Shown: piece by piece, positions 34,382-45,002 of the stretch
How positions within the stretch are numbered: position 1 is the first letter of the stretch
Layout of the letters: every line of letters starts with the position of its first letter
NCBI RefSeq assembly: GCF_022879595.1
Contig: NZ_CP084265.1
Coordinates: 248,001 to 312,000 of the forward strand
Length of the DNA stretch: 64,000 nt
Direction: 5' to 3'
Source of the DNA: Caballeronia sp. Lep1P3
Lineage (GTDB): Bacteria; Pseudomonadota; Gammaproteobacteria; Burkholderiales; Burkholderiaceae
The notes under the pieces: model-generated
Told to the model about the DNA's origin: nothing
The model's database searches: none
Seen by the model: the letters and a program-made list of their open reading frames with translations, nothing else
Program-made: the position numbers and the translations under genes

Positions 34382-35091
34382 GCCAGCGAATTCAAGTCAT
34401 CATTGCAGACGACCATCCAGTAATTCTATTCGGCGCGGCACAAGCGCTGAGCCGATTTCCGGAAGTCGATGTCGTCGGGCAGGCGCGCCAGTCCACCGAA
34501 CTGGTGCAGCTTCTCCAGAAAACGCCGTGCGACGTTCTCGTGACGGACCTCGCCATGCCCGGCGGCTCGTATGGAGACGGCATGCCGCTGCTCGGCTATA
34601 TCGGCCGGCAGTTTCCGAAAGTGCGCCTCGTCGTGCTGACGATGCTCGAAAATCCCGCGTTGCTCAAACGATTGCGGGAAGTGGGCGTCATGTCGATCAT
34701 CAACAAGGCGGACGACATGAATCACATCGGCTGGGCCATCCAGCACGTCATGCGCGGCCAGGAATACTTCGGGCCGTCGGTGAAGGCGGCGCTCGACAGC
34801 ATGGCTATCGGCGCGACGGGGCAGCAGCGCGGCGTCATTCTTTCGAAGCGCGAACTCGAAGTGGTGCGCCTCTTCGTCTCCGGCATGACCATTACGGAAA
34901 TCGCGGGTCAATTGCGGCGCAGTATCAAGACCATCAGCACGCAGAAGAACACCGCAATGCGCAAGCTCGGCATCGAACGGGATTCGGAGCTTTTTCAATA
35001 TGCGCAAAGCAACGGCTTGATGAATCTCTCCGCGTATTCGGGCGACGGCTCACTCGACGATTCCCCGCTGCCCAATTCGACTTCCCTGTAG
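34378..35091 (+). CDS. NarL/FixJ-type response regulator (RcsB-like)
   Basis: A 237-residue transcription regulator. The REC domain has VIIADDHPVILFGAAQALSR at the N-terminus, phosphoacceptor Asp57 in CDVLVTDLAMPGG, Thr in LVVLTMLENP, and a Lys in SIINKADD. The LuxR-type helix-turn-helix is at about residues 155-210: LSKRELEVVRLFVSGMTITE, then EIAGQLRRSIKTISTQK and NTAMRKLGI. The GGSYGDGMPLL insertion after the Asp loop is typical of RcsB-like proteins. No histidine kinase gene is in the window. The ribosome binding site is gggggaagaata. It is closed by a terminator shared with pyrE. Confidence 0.9.
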   Translation: MSQRIQVIIADDHPVILFGAAQALSRFPEVDVVGQARQSTELVQLLQKTPCDVLVTDLAMPGGSYGDGMPLLGYIGRQFPKVRLVVLTMLENPALLKRLREVGVMSIINKADDMNHIGWAIQHVMRGQEYFGPSVKAALDSMAIGATGQQRGVILSKRELEVVRLFVSGMTITEIAGQLRRSIKTISTQKNTAMRKLGIERDSELFQYAQSNGLMNLSAYSGDGSLDDSPLPNSTSL

Positions 35092-35108
35092 CTGTTAATC
35101 GGCCCGCA

Positions 35109-35152
35109 CAAAAAATAAAGCCGCTGACGTAAATCAGCGGCTTCATTTTTTT
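35109..35152. terminator. Bidirectional intrinsic terminator between the response regulator and pyrE
   Basis: Stem gccgctga/tcagcggc with a 6-nt loop. On the plus strand it is followed by ttcattttttt and on the minus strand by tttattttttg, so it can serve both convergent genes. Confidence 0.9.
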
Positions 35153-35176
35153 ATACTCTGAAATAAAGCGAATGCT

Positions 35177-35863
35177 TTATTGCGGCGCCGCCGTCGCGCC
35201 TCCGTGCGCAGCGGACCATTCGGCGGGCGCGTGCAGGAATTTTTCGACTTCGTCGAGCGTCTTCGTTTCGAAATAGCCCTGTTCCTTCGCGACGCGCAAA
35301 ACGTCCCACCACGTGGCAAGCGCGTGCAGTTCGACATCGATGTCCTTCAGCACCGACACGCTTTCCTTGAAGATGTTGTAGTGGAACAGCACGAAGCAGT
35401 GGTTCACCGTCGCGCCGGCCGTGCGCAGCGCGTTGATGAAGTTGATCTTGCTGCGGCTGTCCGTGGTCAGGTCTTCGACGAGCAGCACGCGCTGGCCTTC
35501 GGTCAGCAGGCCTTCGATCTGCGCGTTGCGTCCGAAGCCCTTCGGCTTCTTGCGCACATACTGCATCGGCACCATCAGGCGATCCGCGATCCACGCGGCG
35601 AACGGAATGCCCGCGGTCTCGCCGCCAGCGACGGCGTCGATCTGTTCGTAGCCGACATCGCGCAGGATGGTCGCTTCGGCCATTTCCATGAGACCCCGGC
35701 GCACGCGCGGATACGAAATCAGCTTGCGGCAGTCGATATACACCGGACTCGCCCAGCCGGACGTGAAGATGAACGGTTTTTCCGCGTTGAAATGCACGGC
35801 CTGAACTTCCAGCAGCATCCTGGCGGTGGTGTCGGAGATCGTCTGGCGATCGTTGCCTGTCAT
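35177..35863 (-). CDS. pyrE: Orotate phosphoribosyltransferase
   Basis: Converts orotate and PRPP to orotidine monophosphate in pyrimidine synthesis. The 228-residue protein shows [20 protein letters not shown] near the N-terminus, [44 protein letters not shown], and the PRPP-binding motif [14 protein letters not shown] near residue 130. It ends with a beta-proteobacterial C-terminal extension ([17 protein letters not shown]). The start at 35863 ([10 protein letters not shown]) is the usual one; the open frame upstream of it overlaps the divergent transporter promoter. Confidence 0.95.
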   Translation of the reverse strand: MTGNDRQTISDTTARMLLEVQAVHFNAEKPFIFTSGWASPVYIDCRKLISYPRVRRGLMEMAEATILRDVGYEQIDAVAGGETAGIPFAAWIADRLMVPMQYVRKKPKGFGRNAQIEGLLTEGQRVLLVEDLTTDSRSKINFINALRTAGATVNHCFVLFHYNIFKESVSVLKDIDVELHALATWWDVLRVAKEQGYFETKTLDEVEKFLHAPAEWSAAHGGATAAPQ

Positions 35864-36169
35864 GGGCGAATCCTTGGACTGATGTGGCGCTTGAAGAAGC
35901 GGGAGGCGGCCGCGAGGGCCCTTGGCGCATGACCCGGCGCGAAAGGAGCCGTCTTCGAAAGAGGGCTTTTCGCGCTGCCTGCGCGCGTGTCGACGGGACT
36001 TGGGCGCGCGAGCGCCGGTGTCATCCCATACACGGCTAACCCAAAATTTTACCCGAGCACGCGTGCCGGGGCGAGCGTTCGCGCAGCGCGTCTCCGGTTG
36101 TGGGCGCCCGGCTCTCGCCAGTACACTGCCGGCGCCCTCCGATTTGCTGCCTCCGATCCGCTGCCTCCC
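35864..36169. other. Intergenic region between divergent pyrE and transporter genes
   Basis: 306 bp holding both promoters. No attenuator-like leader, repeat or RNA gene was recognised. Confidence 0.45.
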
Positions 36170-37417
36170 ATGACACTTGCTTCCCGCCCCGCCGCCGATT
36201 CCCGCGCATCGTCCCCGCGCCACGCGATGCATGCGCTCGCCGCATCGGTACTCGGCTACGCGATGGACGGCTTCGACCTCCTGATTCTCGGCTTCATGCT
36301 GCCCGCGATCGCCGCCGATCTGCACCTCACGCCCGCGCAGGCCGGCTCGCTCGTCACCTGGACGCTCGCGGGCGCGGTCGCGGGCGGCGTCGTCTTCGGT
36401 GTGCTGTCCGACTATTTCGGACGCGTGCGCATGCTCACGTGGACGATCCTCCTCTTCGCGGTCTTCACCGGTCTCTGCGCGCTCGCGCAGGGCTATCGCG
36501 ATCTGCTCGCGTTCCGCACGATGGCGGGCGTCGGCCTGGGCGGGGAATTCGGCATCGGCATGGCGCTCGTCGCGGAAGCGTGGCCCGCGCATCAGCGGGC
36601 GCGCGTGTCGTCATATGTCGGGCTCGGCTGGCAGCTCGGCGTGCTCGCCGCCGCGCTGCTCACGCCGCTCCTTCTGCCGGTGATCGGCTGGCGCGGCATG
36701 TTCGCCGTCGGCCTGATGCCGGCGGTCGTGTCGTTCTTCGTGCGGCGGCGCGTGGCGGAGCCGGCGCTTTTCACCGAGCGCCGTCTGAACACGGCCGCGA
36801 CCGCGACCGCGCCCGGGCTGCCGCTGCGGCGCCTCTTTCACGACGCACGCACCGCGCGTGCGAGCCTCGGCGTGATCGTGCTGTGTTCGGTGCAGAACTT
36901 CGGCTACTACGGCTTGATGATCTGGCTCCCGAGCTATTTGTCGAAAACCTTCGGCTATTCGCTCACGAAGTCAGGCGTGTGGACCGCCGCGACGGTCCTC
37001 GGCATGGCGCTCGGCATCTGGCTCTTCGGCATGGCCGCCGACCGCTTCGGACGCAAGCCGGCGTTCCTCGTCTATCAGATCGGCGCCGTCGCGATGGTCT
37101 TCGTCTATTCGAACCTCACGAGCCCGGCCGCCCTTCTCGTCGGCGGCGCGGTGATGGGCGTGTTCGTCAACGGCATGATCGGCGGCTACGGCGCGCTCAT
37201 CTCCGAGATCTACCCGACCGAAGCGCGCGCCACCGCGCAGAACGTGCTGTTCAACATCGGGCGCGCGGTCGGCGGGCTCGGACCTGTCGTGGTCGGCGCG
37301 CTGGCGGCGCGTTATACGTTCGCGGTGGCGCTCGCCTTTCTCGCGTCGATTTATCTTCTCGATATCCTGGCCACGCTCTTTCTCATTCCGGAGATGCGCG
37401 GCGCAGACCTCCAATAA
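36170..37417 (+). CDS. MFS transporter, aromatic acid:H+ symporter type
   Basis: A 415-residue inner-membrane transporter with about 12 hydrophobic segments. [20 protein letters not shown] in helix 1 contains the DGxD motif of the AAHS subfamily (PcaK, BenK, MhpT). [14 protein letters not shown] and [13 protein letters not shown] are the two conserved loops between helices 2-3 and 8-9. [20 protein letters not shown] is the helix 4 motif. Substrates in this subfamily are benzoate-like or other aromatic acids; a role here is plausible given the aromatic catabolism genes 4-17 kb away but is inferred. Start at 36170. Confidence 0.87.
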   Translation: MTLASRPAADSRASSPRHAMHALAASVLGYAMDGFDLLILGFMLPAIAADLHLTPAQAGSLVTWTLAGAVAGGVVFGVLSDYFGRVRMLTWTILLFAVFTGLCALAQGYRDLLAFRTMAGVGLGGEFGIGMALVAEAWPAHQRARVSSYVGLGWQLGVLAAALLTPLLLPVIGWRGMFAVGLMPAVVSFFVRRRVAEPALFTERRLNTAATATAPGLPLRRLFHDARTARASLGVIVLCSVQNFGYYGLMIWLPSYLSKTFGYSLTKSGVWTAATVLGMALGIWLFGMAADRFGRKPAFLVYQIGAVAMVFVYSNLTSPAALLVGGAVMGVFVNGMIGGYGALISEIYPTEARATAQNVLFNIGRAVGGLGPVVVGALAARYTFAVALAFLASIYLLDILATLFLIPEMRGADLQ

Positions 37418-37696
37418 AGCGCCGCCGCCGGCCGTTCATCCGACGAAACGCACGCCCGCCAACGCTGTGCGCGCGAAATGCTGCTTCGCGCCATTTGAAC
37501 TATGCGGTGTACACTGAACGTCCAAATAAAAGCCTCCGTCCGCCCGCGTCATCCTTGCCGGGCGGCACGTTGCGTCTATCCGACGCGCCGGGCGACTGAA
37601 AACATTGGTCCATCGATTCACACACCCGCACACAATGTTGAGCGGTCGCAGGCTGTGAACCCTGTTCAAATAATTTCTACACGTCTCAGGCTAATC

Positions 37697-39976
37697 ATGG
37701 ACGAACAACTCAAGCAAAGCGCCCTCGCGTACCACCAGAATCCGCGTCCCGGCAAGATCTCGGTCACGCCGACCAAACCCCTGTCCAACCAGCTCGACCT
37801 GTCGCTCGCGTATTCGCCGGGCGTCGCCGCCGCATGCATGGCCATCTACGACGAACCGCTCGACGCCCAGAAGTACACGTCGCGCGCGAACCTCGTCGGC
37901 GTCGTGACGAACGGCACCGCCGTGCTCGGCCTGGGCAACATCGGCCCGCTCGCCGCCAAGCCGGTGATGGAAGGCAAGGGCTGTCTCTTCAAGAAGTTCG
38001 CGGGCATCGACGTGTTTGACATCGAACTGAACGAGACGGACCCGGACAAGCTCGTCGATGCCATCGCGATGCTCGAGCCGACGCTCGGCGGCATCAATCT
38101 CGAAGACATCAAGGCGCCGGAATGCTTCTACATCGAAAAGAAGCTGCGCGAGCGCATGAAGATTCCGGTCTTCCACGACGACCAACACGGCACGGCGATC
38201 ATCGCGTCGGCGGCGATTCTCAACGGCCTCAAAGTGGTCGGCAAGACGCTCGACAACGTGAAGCTCGTCTGCTCGGGCGCGGGCGCGGCGGCAATCGCGT
38301 GTCTGGACCTGCTCATCGACCTGGGCCTGAAGAAGTCGAACACGATCGTCGTCGATTCGAAGGGCGTGATCTACGAAGGGCGCGGCAACCTCGACGCCTC
38401 GAAGGAGCGCTATCAGGCAAGCACCGATGCGCGCACGCTCGGCGACGCGATGCACGGCTGCGACGTGTTCCTCGGCTGTTCGAGCGCCGGCGTGCTGAAG
38501 CCGGAGATGGTCGCGACGATGGCCGACAAGCCGCTCATCCTCGCGCTCGCGAATCCGGAGCCGGAAATCCGCCCGGAAGAGGCGAAGAAGGTGCGTCCGG
38601 ACTGCATCATCGCGACGGGCCGTTCGGACTATCCGAATCAGGTCAACAACGTGCTGTGCTTCCCGTTCATCTTCCGCGGCGCGCTCGACGTGGGCGCGAC
38701 GACGATCACCGAGGAGATGAAGCTCGCGTGCGTGCGCGCGATCGCGGAACTCGCGGAAGAAACCGATCAGGGCGATGAAGTCGCGAAGGCCTACGAAGGC
38801 CATTCGCTCGAATTCGGTCCGGAGTATCTGATTCCGAAGCCGTTCGATCCGCGTCTCATCATCAAGATCGCGCCGGCCGTCGCGCAGGCCGCGATGGATT
38901 CCGGCGTCGCGACGCGCCCGATTCAGGACATGGATGCGTATCGGGAGACGCTCGGCGCAACCGTGTACCGCACGGGCATGGTGATGCGTCCGGTGTTCGC
39001 GGCGGCGAAGGCCGCGCCCGCGCGCATCGTGTTCGCGGAAGGCGAGGACGAGCGCGTGCTGCGCGCCGCGCAGTTCGTGCTGCTGGAGAAGATCGCGAAG
39101 CCCATCATCATCGGGCGGCCGGCGGTCGTGGAAATGCGCTTGCAGAAGATGGGCTCGAAGCTGAAGCCGGGCGCCGATTTCGAGATCGTGAATCCGGAGG
39201 ACGATCCGCGTTATCAGCAAAGCTGGCAGGCGTATCACGAAATCGCGGCGCGTCAGGGTGTGACGCCGGACAGCGCGAAGGCCGCGCTGCGCAAGTTCAA
39301 CACGCTGATCGGCGCGATTCTGATTCATACGGGCGACGCCGACGGCATGATTTGCGGCCTGATCGACACGTATCAGGATCATCTGAAGTTCATCGATCAG
39401 GTGCTCGGCAAGTCCGACGACGCGCAAAACTTCGCCGCAATGAATCTGCTGATGCTGCAAGGGCGCAATCTCTTTATCAGCGATACGTATGTCAACGAAG
39501 TGCCGACGCCCGAACAACTCGCCGATATGACGATTCTCGCGGCGCGTGAAATCGAGCGATTCGGCATTCAGCCGAAGGTTGCGCTGGTGTCGAACTCCAA
39601 TTTCGGCAGTGTGCCGAGCGCATCGAGCAAGCGAATGGCCGAAGCGCGCAAGCTGATTGCGGAACGCGCGCCGAATCTCGAAGTGGACGGCGAAATGCAC
39701 GGCGATGCGGCTTTGTCGGAAGCGGTGCGTAAAGCGGCGTACCCTGGCACGTCACTCACGGGCGAAGCCAACCTGCTCATCATGCCGAACGTCGAAGCGG
39801 CGAATATCACGTACAACCTGCTCAAGATGGTGAGCGGGGAAGGCGTGACCGTCGGGCCGTTCTTGCTGGGCGCTTCGAAGCCGGTGCATATTCTGACGCC
39901 GGCGGCTACGGTGCGGCGGATTATCAATATGACGGCGGTGGCGAGCGCTAATGCCAGTGTGAAGAAGGCGAAGTAA
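37697..39976 (+). CDS. maeB: NADP-dependent malic enzyme (MaeB type, fused to phosphotransacetylase-like domain)
   Basis: Oxidative decarboxylation of malate to pyruvate with NADP+. The 759-residue protein has the malic enzyme domain in the first 430 residues: [47 protein letters not shown] (catalytic and metal residues), [15 protein letters not shown] (nucleotide binding) and [16 protein letters not shown]-terminal PTA-like domain follows ([37 protein letters not shown]), usually regulatory and sensing acetyl-CoA. The length equals E. coli MaeB (759). Start at 37697; the open frame extends upstream but without family similarity. Confidence 0.95.
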   Translation: MDEQLKQSALAYHQNPRPGKISVTPTKPLSNQLDLSLAYSPGVAAACMAIYDEPLDAQKYTSRANLVGVVTNGTAVLGLGNIGPLAAKPVMEGKGCLFKKFAGIDVFDIELNETDPDKLVDAIAMLEPTLGGINLEDIKAPECFYIEKKLRERMKIPVFHDDQHGTAIIASAAILNGLKVVGKTLDNVKLVCSGAGAAAIACLDLLIDLGLKKSNTIVVDSKGVIYEGRGNLDASKERYQASTDARTLGDAMHGCDVFLGCSSAGVLKPEMVATMADKPLILALANPEPEIRPEEAKKVRPDCIIATGRSDYPNQVNNVLCFPFIFRGALDVGATTITEEMKLACVRAIAELAEETDQGDEVAKAYEGHSLEFGPEYLIPKPFDPRLIIKIAPAVAQAAMDSGVATRPIQDMDAYRETLGATVYRTGMVMRPVFAAAKAAPARIVFAEGEDERVLRAAQFVLLEKIAKPIIIGRPAVVEMRLQKMGSKLKPGADFEIVNPEDDPRYQQSWQAYHEIAARQGVTPDSAKAALRKFNTLIGAILIHTGDADGMICGLIDTYQDHLKFIDQVLGKSDDAQNFAAMNLLMLQGRNLFISDTYVNEVPTPEQLADMTILAAREIERFGIQPKVALVSNSNFGSVPSASSKRMAEARKLIAERAPNLEVDGEMHGDAALSEAVRKAAYPGTSLTGEANLLIMPNVEAANITYNLLKMVSGEGVTVGPFLLGASKPVHILTPAATVRRIINMTAVASANASVKKAK

Positions 39977-39995
39977 AGTTCTCTTTAGTTTTGAA

Positions 39996-40030
39996 ACGGC
40001 GGTCCGGGAAACTGGACCGCCGTTTTTTTT
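39996..40030 (+). terminator. Intrinsic terminator of maeB
   Basis: Stem acggcggtcc/ggaccgccgt with an 8-nt loop, then tttttttt. Confidence 0.93.
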
Positions 40031-40218
40031 CGCACGTTCGTGTATCGGCGCGCAATGCATTGGCATTCGAACGAAGCACTGGACCTTTCAGTATGGAGCT
40101 TCTATAAAAAGAAATTGAAAGCACGTCTGAAAGCCATTCATCAGGAACGTCGATGCGCGTCTTTTGTCTTTGGTAATCCGAAATATTCTCCAGTAGGAAA
40201 GAAAATCGGAGGTCCGTC

Positions 40219-40728
40219 ATGGGCAGCTTCAGCCGTTCAGGAAAGCACTCCATCGTGTCGGTAGCGGCAACAGTCGCCGGCCTGTTCGCGGCATCGGCCG
40301 GATGGGGACAGACGCTTCCCAAACAAGGGCAAATCGAAGCCACGTACACGGCATCCGGAGCGGATGTCCGAAACATCAGCGTGAGCGGTGACGACGCCGT
40401 ATATCTCTTCGAATCCACGCTTCTGATGACGAACAACAGCAAGGCGCCGCTCATGCAGAACGTCACCGCGCGTTGTGTCGAGGCGGGCTTCAGCGCGGGC
40501 ACGGCGACGGGATACTGCGTTTATTCGGACAAGGACGGCGACAAATTCGTCGAAGCGTTCACTTATCAGGGCGGTTCCACCACTGGAAAGGGAACGCTCG
40601 GATCAGGCACCGGGAAATACAAGGGCATCGAAGGCCACTTCGACTGGCAGCAAGTGCTCGCGTTGCCTTCCGACAAAGGCACGTATAACTACGTCGGGAA
40701 AAAGACGGGAAGCTACCGCATTCCTTAA
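40219..40728 (+). CDS. Exported protein of unknown function
   Basis: A 169-residue protein with a signal peptide (SIVSVAATVAGLFAASAGWG, cleavage near WGQ). The mature domain begins TLPKQGQIEATYTASG and is rich in Gly/Thr and short beta strands (YCVYSDKDGDKFVEAFTYQG, TTGKGTLGSGTGKYKGIEGH). This suggests a small beta barrel, perhaps of the calycin or allene-oxide-cyclase-like type; this is a guess from composition. The start at 40219 follows atcggaggtccgtc. It is convergent with the indolepyruvate oxidoreductase gene. Confidence 0.72.
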   Translation: MGSFSRSGKHSIVSVAATVAGLFAASAGWGQTLPKQGQIEATYTASGADVRNISVSGDDAVYLFESTLLMTNNSKAPLMQNVTARCVEAGFSAGTATGYCVYSDKDGDKFVEAFTYQGGSTTGKGTLGSGTGKYKGIEGHFDWQQVLALPSDKGTYNYVGKKTGSYRIP

Positions 40729-40755
40729 GCGCCGTACCCGGCTTGAATCCCGCGA

Positions 40756-40787
40756 TAAAAAAAGCGGTCCACTTTCGCGGACCGCTT
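40756..40787 (-). terminator. Intrinsic terminator of the indolepyruvate oxidoreductase gene
   Basis: Stem agcggtcc/ggaccgct. On the minus strand it is followed by ttttttt, 20 bp beyond the stop. Confidence 0.9.
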
Positions 40788-40807
40788 CTGCGTTGAGCAG
40801 AGATTCT

Positions 40808-43800
40808 TCAGGCCACTTGCCGCTTCGGCGCGCCTTCGCGATCGCGCCATCGCGCCAATAACCTTTCCCACTTGACCTTCGCCGCCTTGACGTTGTTCTC
40901 CTTGATATGCCCATACCCCCGCATCGAATCCGGCAGGCCCGCCAGTTCGACAGCCAGCGGCAGTTTCTGCATCGTCAATCCGGCGATCAACTCTTTCACG
41001 AGCGCTTCATATTCGCCGATCAAGGCGCGCTCCATTTTCCGCTCGCCGGTTTTGCCGAATGGATCGAGCGCCGTCCCGCGCAGGAACTTCAATCGCGCGA
41101 GTACGCGCATCGCCGGCATCATCCACGGTCCGAATTGCTTCTTGACCAAATGGCCGTGCGAATCCTTCTTCGACAAAGCAGGCGGCGCGAGATGGAACTT
41201 GATCTTCCAATCGCCTTCGAAACTGCTCTTCACTTTCTCGAGAAACGCGGGATCGGCATATAGACGCGCGACTTCATACTCGTCCTTATAAGCCATCAGC
41301 TTGTGCAGATTTCTCGCGACCGCTTCGGTGAGCAGATAATCGCTGCCGCCAAGCGCCGCCTCCGCCGCGCGCACATCGGCGACGAGCCGTCCATAACGCG
41401 CCGCATACGCGGCGTTCTGATACTTCGCGAGATAGTCGAGCCGCTTGTCGATTAGCGCATCGAGCGCCTTGGGCGTATGCAGCGTAATGACCTTGCTCGG
41501 TGCGGCGGTGTCCGGCGTCTGCGTTCCCTGCGCAAGACGCGTCACGGCGGACAAATCGTGCGCCGCGCGGCGTCCCCATTCGAACGCGGCCAGATTCTTT
41601 TCGACCTGCACGGCATTCAACTCGATCGCGCGAACCAGCGATTCGTGGCGCAGCGGCACCCAGCCTTTTTGCCACGCGTATCCGAGCACGAACGGATTCG
41701 TATAGATCGCATCGCCCATCAGCGCGACCGCGAAGCGGTTTGCATCGACGAGCGCGACGTGCTCGCCCGCCGCCGCGCGGATATCGGCTTCCGCGCTCGC
41801 GCCCGGAAAGCGCCAGTTCGGGTCCTTGATGAACGCGGCGGTCGGCGTCTGCGCGCTGTTGACGACCACGCGCGTATGCCCCGGCTGCATGCGCGAACCG
41901 CACTCGTCGCTCGCGGTGACAAGCGCATCGCAGCCGATGACGAGATCCGCTTCGCCCATCGCGATGCGCGTCGCGTGAATGTCGGCGGGGCGATTCGCGA
42001 TCTGAACGTGGCTCATCACGGCGCCGCCTTTCTGCGCGAGGCCGGTCACGTCGAGCACGGTCACGCCTTTTTGCTCCAGATGCGCCGCCATGCCGAGCAA
42101 CGCGCCGATCGTCACGACGCCCGTTCCGCCGACGCCCGTCACGAGCACGCCATACGGCCGCTCGATGTCAGGCAATTCCGGCGTGGGAACGGACGGCATC
42201 GCATCGCCGGCAACGCTCGTCGCCTTCGGCTTCTTCAACTGACCGCCTTCCACCGTCACGAAGCTCGGGCAGAAACCGTTCACGCAGGAATAGTCCTTGT
42301 TGCACGTCGACTGATTGATCTGCCGCTTCGTGCCGTACTCGGTGTCGAGCGGCTCGACGGACAGGCAATTGGACTTCACCGAGCAATCGCCGCAGCCTTC
42401 GCACACCGCTTCGTTGATGACCACGCGCTTCGCCGGATCGGGAAACGCGCCGCGCTTCCTGCGGCGGCGCTTCTCGGTCGCGCAGGTCTGGTCGTAGATC
42501 AGGATCGTGGTGCCGGGAATCTCGCGCAACTGGCGCTGAATGTCGTCGAGTTCGTCGCGATGATGCACTTCGATGCCCGGCGCGAGCCCGACATCCGGCG
42601 TGTACTTCTCCGGCTGATCCGTGACGACGACGAGCTTCGCCGCGCCTTCCGCCGCCAGCTGATGCGTGATCTGCGGCACGGTCAGCACGCCGTCGACGGG
42701 CTGGCCGCCGGTCATCGCGACCGCATCGTTGTACAGAATCTTGTAGGTGATGTTCACCTTCGCCGCGATAGCCGCGCGAATCGCGATGAGGCCGGAATGG
42801 AAGTACGTGCCGTCACCGAGATTGGCGAAGACGTGCTTGTCGTTCGTGAACGGCGCCTGACCGACCCAGGCGACGCCTTCGCCGCCCATCTGACTGAACG
42901 TGCTCGTGTTGCGGTCCATCCAGACCGTCATGTAATGGCAGCCGATGCCCGCCATCGCGCGCGATCCTTCCGGCACGTTCGTCGACGTGTTGTGCGGGCA
43001 GCCCGAGCAGAACCACGGCTTGCGCTCCGCTTCGACGCGCGGCCGCGCGAGCGCTTTTTCCTTCGCCTCGATCACGGCGATGCGCGCCGCGATGCGCGCG
43101 CGAACGTCGGCGGGCAAGTCGAACTTGGCGAGCCGCGCGGCGATCGCCTTCGCGATGATCGCGGGCGACAGCTCATAGTGCGCGGGCAGAAGCCAGTTGC
43201 CCATCGGCACGGACCATTCGCCGCCCGCGCCGTCCTTTTCGTCGAATTTGCCGAAGACGCGCGGACGCTGCGCATCCGGCCAGTTGTACAGCTCTTCCTT
43301 GATCGCGTATTCGAGAATCTGGCGCTTCTCTTCGACGACGAGAATCTCGTCCAGCCCGCGCGCGAACGCCTGCGCGCCTTGCGCTTCGAGCGGCCACACG
43401 CAGCCGACCTTGTAGAGGCGAATGCCGATCTGCGCGCAGGTTTCATCGTCGAGACCGAGGTCGGTCAGCGCCTGACGCACGTCGAGATACGCCTTGCCGC
43501 CCGTCATGATGCCGAAGCGCGCGTGCGGCGAATCGATGTCGATGCGGTCGAGCTTATTCGCGCGCACGTAGGCGAGCGCCGCGTACCACTTGTAGTCGAG
43601 CAGACGCGCTTCCTGAACGAGCGGCGGATCGGGCCAGCGGATGTTGAGCCCGCCTTCGGGCATCGCGAAATCGGTCGGGATCACGATTTCCGTGCGATGC
43701 GGGTCGATATCCACCGACGCCGACGATTCCACCACGTCCGTCACGCATTTCATCGCGACCCAGAGGCCGGAGTAGCGGCTCATCGCCCAGCCGTGCAGCC

Positions 43801-44389
43801 CGAAATCGAGATATTCCTGCACGTTCGACGGAAACAGCACCGGCAGTCCGCACGCCTTGAAGATGTGCTCGGACTGATGCGCGAGCGTCGACGACTTCGC
43901 GGCGTGATCGTCGCCGGCGAGCACGAGCACGCCGCCGTGCGCAGCTGATCCCGCCGAATTGCCGTGCTTGAAGACATCGCCCGAGCGGTCGACGCCGGGG
44001 CCTTTGCCGTACCACATCGAGAAAACGCCGTCGTATTTGGCGCTCGGGTACAGGTTGACCTGTTGCGAGCCCCAGACGGCGGTGGCCGCGAGGTCTTCGT
44101 TGACGCCCGGCTGGAACACGACCTGATGCCCGGCGAGATGCTTCTTCGCCTTCCAGAGCGACTGGTCGAGTCCGCCGAGGGGAGAGCCGCGATAGCCGGA
44201 GATGAATCCGGCCGTGTTGAGACCGGCGGCTTTGTCGCGCTCTTGCTGGAGCATCGGCAGGCGAACCAGCGCCTGGATGCCGCTCATGTACGCGCGGCCG
44301 CGTTCGAGGGTGTATTTGTCGTCGAGTGTGACGGATTTCAGCGCGGCTTCTAGCGAAGCTCTTTGTTCTGCGTCTAGCGGGGCGTTCAT
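40808..44389 (-). CDS. Indolepyruvate ferredoxin oxidoreductase, fused alpha-beta type
   Basis: Oxidatively decarboxylates aryl-pyruvates (from Trp, Phe, Tyr) to arylacetyl-CoA. The 1193-residue chain is a fusion. The N-terminal TPP-enzyme parts include GFISGYRGSPLGGLDQSLWK and GDGTYFHSGLIAIRAA. A cysteine-rich segment follows (EAVCEGCGDCSVKSNCLSVE, CNKDYSCVNGFCPS) for iron-sulfur clusters. The C-terminal gamma-type domain starts VLVTGVGGTGVVTIGALLGM. PWFCSGCPHNTST is typical of the IorA-like part. Such fusions occur in aerobic proteobacteria. The start at 44389 (MNAPLDAEQ) follows ggaggagcacacag. The neighbours are aromatic amino acid genes. Confidence 0.92.
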   Translation of the reverse strand: MNAPLDAEQRASLEAALKSVTLDDKYTLERGRAYMSGIQALVRLPMLQQERDKAAGLNTAGFISGYRGSPLGGLDQSLWKAKKHLAGHQVVFQPGVNEDLAATAVWGSQQVNLYPSAKYDGVFSMWYGKGPGVDRSGDVFKHGNSAGSAAHGGVLVLAGDDHAAKSSTLAHQSEHIFKACGLPVLFPSNVQEYLDFGLHGWAMSRYSGLWVAMKCVTDVVESSASVDIDPHRTEIVIPTDFAMPEGGLNIRWPDPPLVQEARLLDYKWYAALAYVRANKLDRIDIDSPHARFGIMTGGKAYLDVRQALTDLGLDDETCAQIGIRLYKVGCVWPLEAQGAQAFARGLDEILVVEEKRQILEYAIKEELYNWPDAQRPRVFGKFDEKDGAGGEWSVPMGNWLLPAHYELSPAIIAKAIAARLAKFDLPADVRARIAARIAVIEAKEKALARPRVEAERKPWFCSGCPHNTSTNVPEGSRAMAGIGCHYMTVWMDRNTSTFSQMGGEGVAWVGQAPFTNDKHVFANLGDGTYFHSGLIAIRAAIAAKVNITYKILYNDAVAMTGGQPVDGVLTVPQITHQLAAEGAAKLVVVTDQPEKYTPDVGLAPGIEVHHRDELDDIQRQLREIPGTTILIYDQTCATEKRRRRKRGAFPDPAKRVVINEAVCEGCGDCSVKSNCLSVEPLDTEYGTKRQINQSTCNKDYSCVNGFCPSFVTVEGGQLKKPKATSVAGDAMPSVPTPELPDIERPYGVLVTGVGGTGVVTIGALLGMAAHLEQKGVTVLDVTGLAQKGGAVMSHVQIANRPADIHATRIAMGEADLVIGCDALVTASDECGSRMQPGHTRVVVNSAQTPTAAFIKDPNWRFPGASAEADIRAAAGEHVALVDANRFAVALMGDAIYTNPFVLGYAWQKGWVPLRHESLVRAIELNAVQVEKNLAAFEWGRRAAHDLSAVTRLAQGTQTPDTAAPSKVITLHTPKALDALIDKRLDYLAKYQNAAYAARYGRLVADVRAAEAALGGSDYLLTEAVARNLHKLMAYKDEYEVARLYADPAFLEKVKSSFEGDWKIKFHLAPPALSKKDSHGHLVKKQFGPWMMPAMRVLARLKFLRGTALDPFGKTGERKMERALIGEYEALVKELIAGLTMQKLPLAVELAGLPDSMRGYGHIKENNVKAAKVKWERLLARWRDREGAPKRQVA

Positions 44390-44728
44390 TCTGTGTGCTC
44401 CTCCACCCGAGTTTGGGATCGCCAAAGCATGTTTCGGGCCGTTGACGTCTTGTGAACGCGCAGGCCGGGACTTCAAGTTTGCCGATGCCCGCGCCCTGGA
44501 GACAGTGGGACAAACCCGTTAAAAAGTCCTCACTTAACCGGGATTTGCGTCAAAACGTTGAAGCGATGCGCGCTGCCGCGAGTCGTTTGTTACAGGGTGT
44601 AAATGTGACCGATGCGCGGAACCCTCGACCTCACTCCTGTCTAACCGGGCGCTTGGGCCGTTCTGCGCGCGCTTCACGACGTGCGGAAATGCCCGGTGCC
44701 GTACACACGCAGTCAGAAGGAGAAAACA
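44390..44728. other. Intergenic region between divergent genes, nothing recognised
   Basis: 339 bp between the indolepyruvate oxidoreductase gene and a small exported-protein gene. It should hold both promoters; I saw no RNA, repeat or coding frame with support. Confidence 0.45.
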
Positions 44729-44944
44729 ATGAAGCAACGCCACATCCAGAATTTTCTAATGGTTTCGGCCGCATTTTTCGCGATCAGCGCGCCGGTGGGC
44801 GGCGCGCGCGCGAATGCTTCGCCGCTCGCGGCGACGTCCGTCCAGCACATTACGCAAGTGCGCGTGCCGAATGCCAGACGCGCAGCGGCGATCGCGACGA
44901 TTCCGAACGCGGCAGCGACGGCAACGCCTGATCCGTTCGCTTAA
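44729..44944 (+). CDS. Small exported protein of unknown function
   Basis: A 71-residue protein: hydrophobic N-terminal signal (FLMVSAAFFAISAPVGGARA, cleavage after ARA or nearby), then an Ala/Thr/Pro-rich mature peptide of about 40 residues (LAATSVQHITQVRVPNARRA, ending TPDPFA) with no Cys. No family recognised. The start at 44729 follows agaaggagaaaac, a strong ribosome binding site, and a strong terminator follows, which supports a real gene despite the size. Confidence 0.7.
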   Translation: MKQRHIQNFLMVSAAFFAISAPVGGARANASPLAATSVQHITQVRVPNARRAAAIATIPNAAATATPDPFA

Positions 44945-44949
44945 AAGGC

Positions 44950-44989
44950 AAAAGGGACATGAACCTCGCGGTCCATGTCCCTTTTTTTG
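44950..44989. terminator. Terminator between the small exported-protein gene and hpd
   Basis: Stem aaagggacatg/catgtcccttt with a 12-nt loop; T run of seven on the plus strand and of four on the minus strand. It lies between convergent genes. Confidence 0.88.
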
Positions 44990-45002
44990 CCCACGCGGGC
45001 GA

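Noticed and set aside
37691..39700. A 669-codon open frame antisense to maeB
   Set aside because: Composition dominated by Arg, His and Ala without motifs; maeB on the other strand is full-length.
41477..43948. An 823-codon open frame antisense to the indolepyruvate oxidoreductase gene
   Set aside because: No recognisable domains, and it mirrors a full-length conserved enzyme gene.
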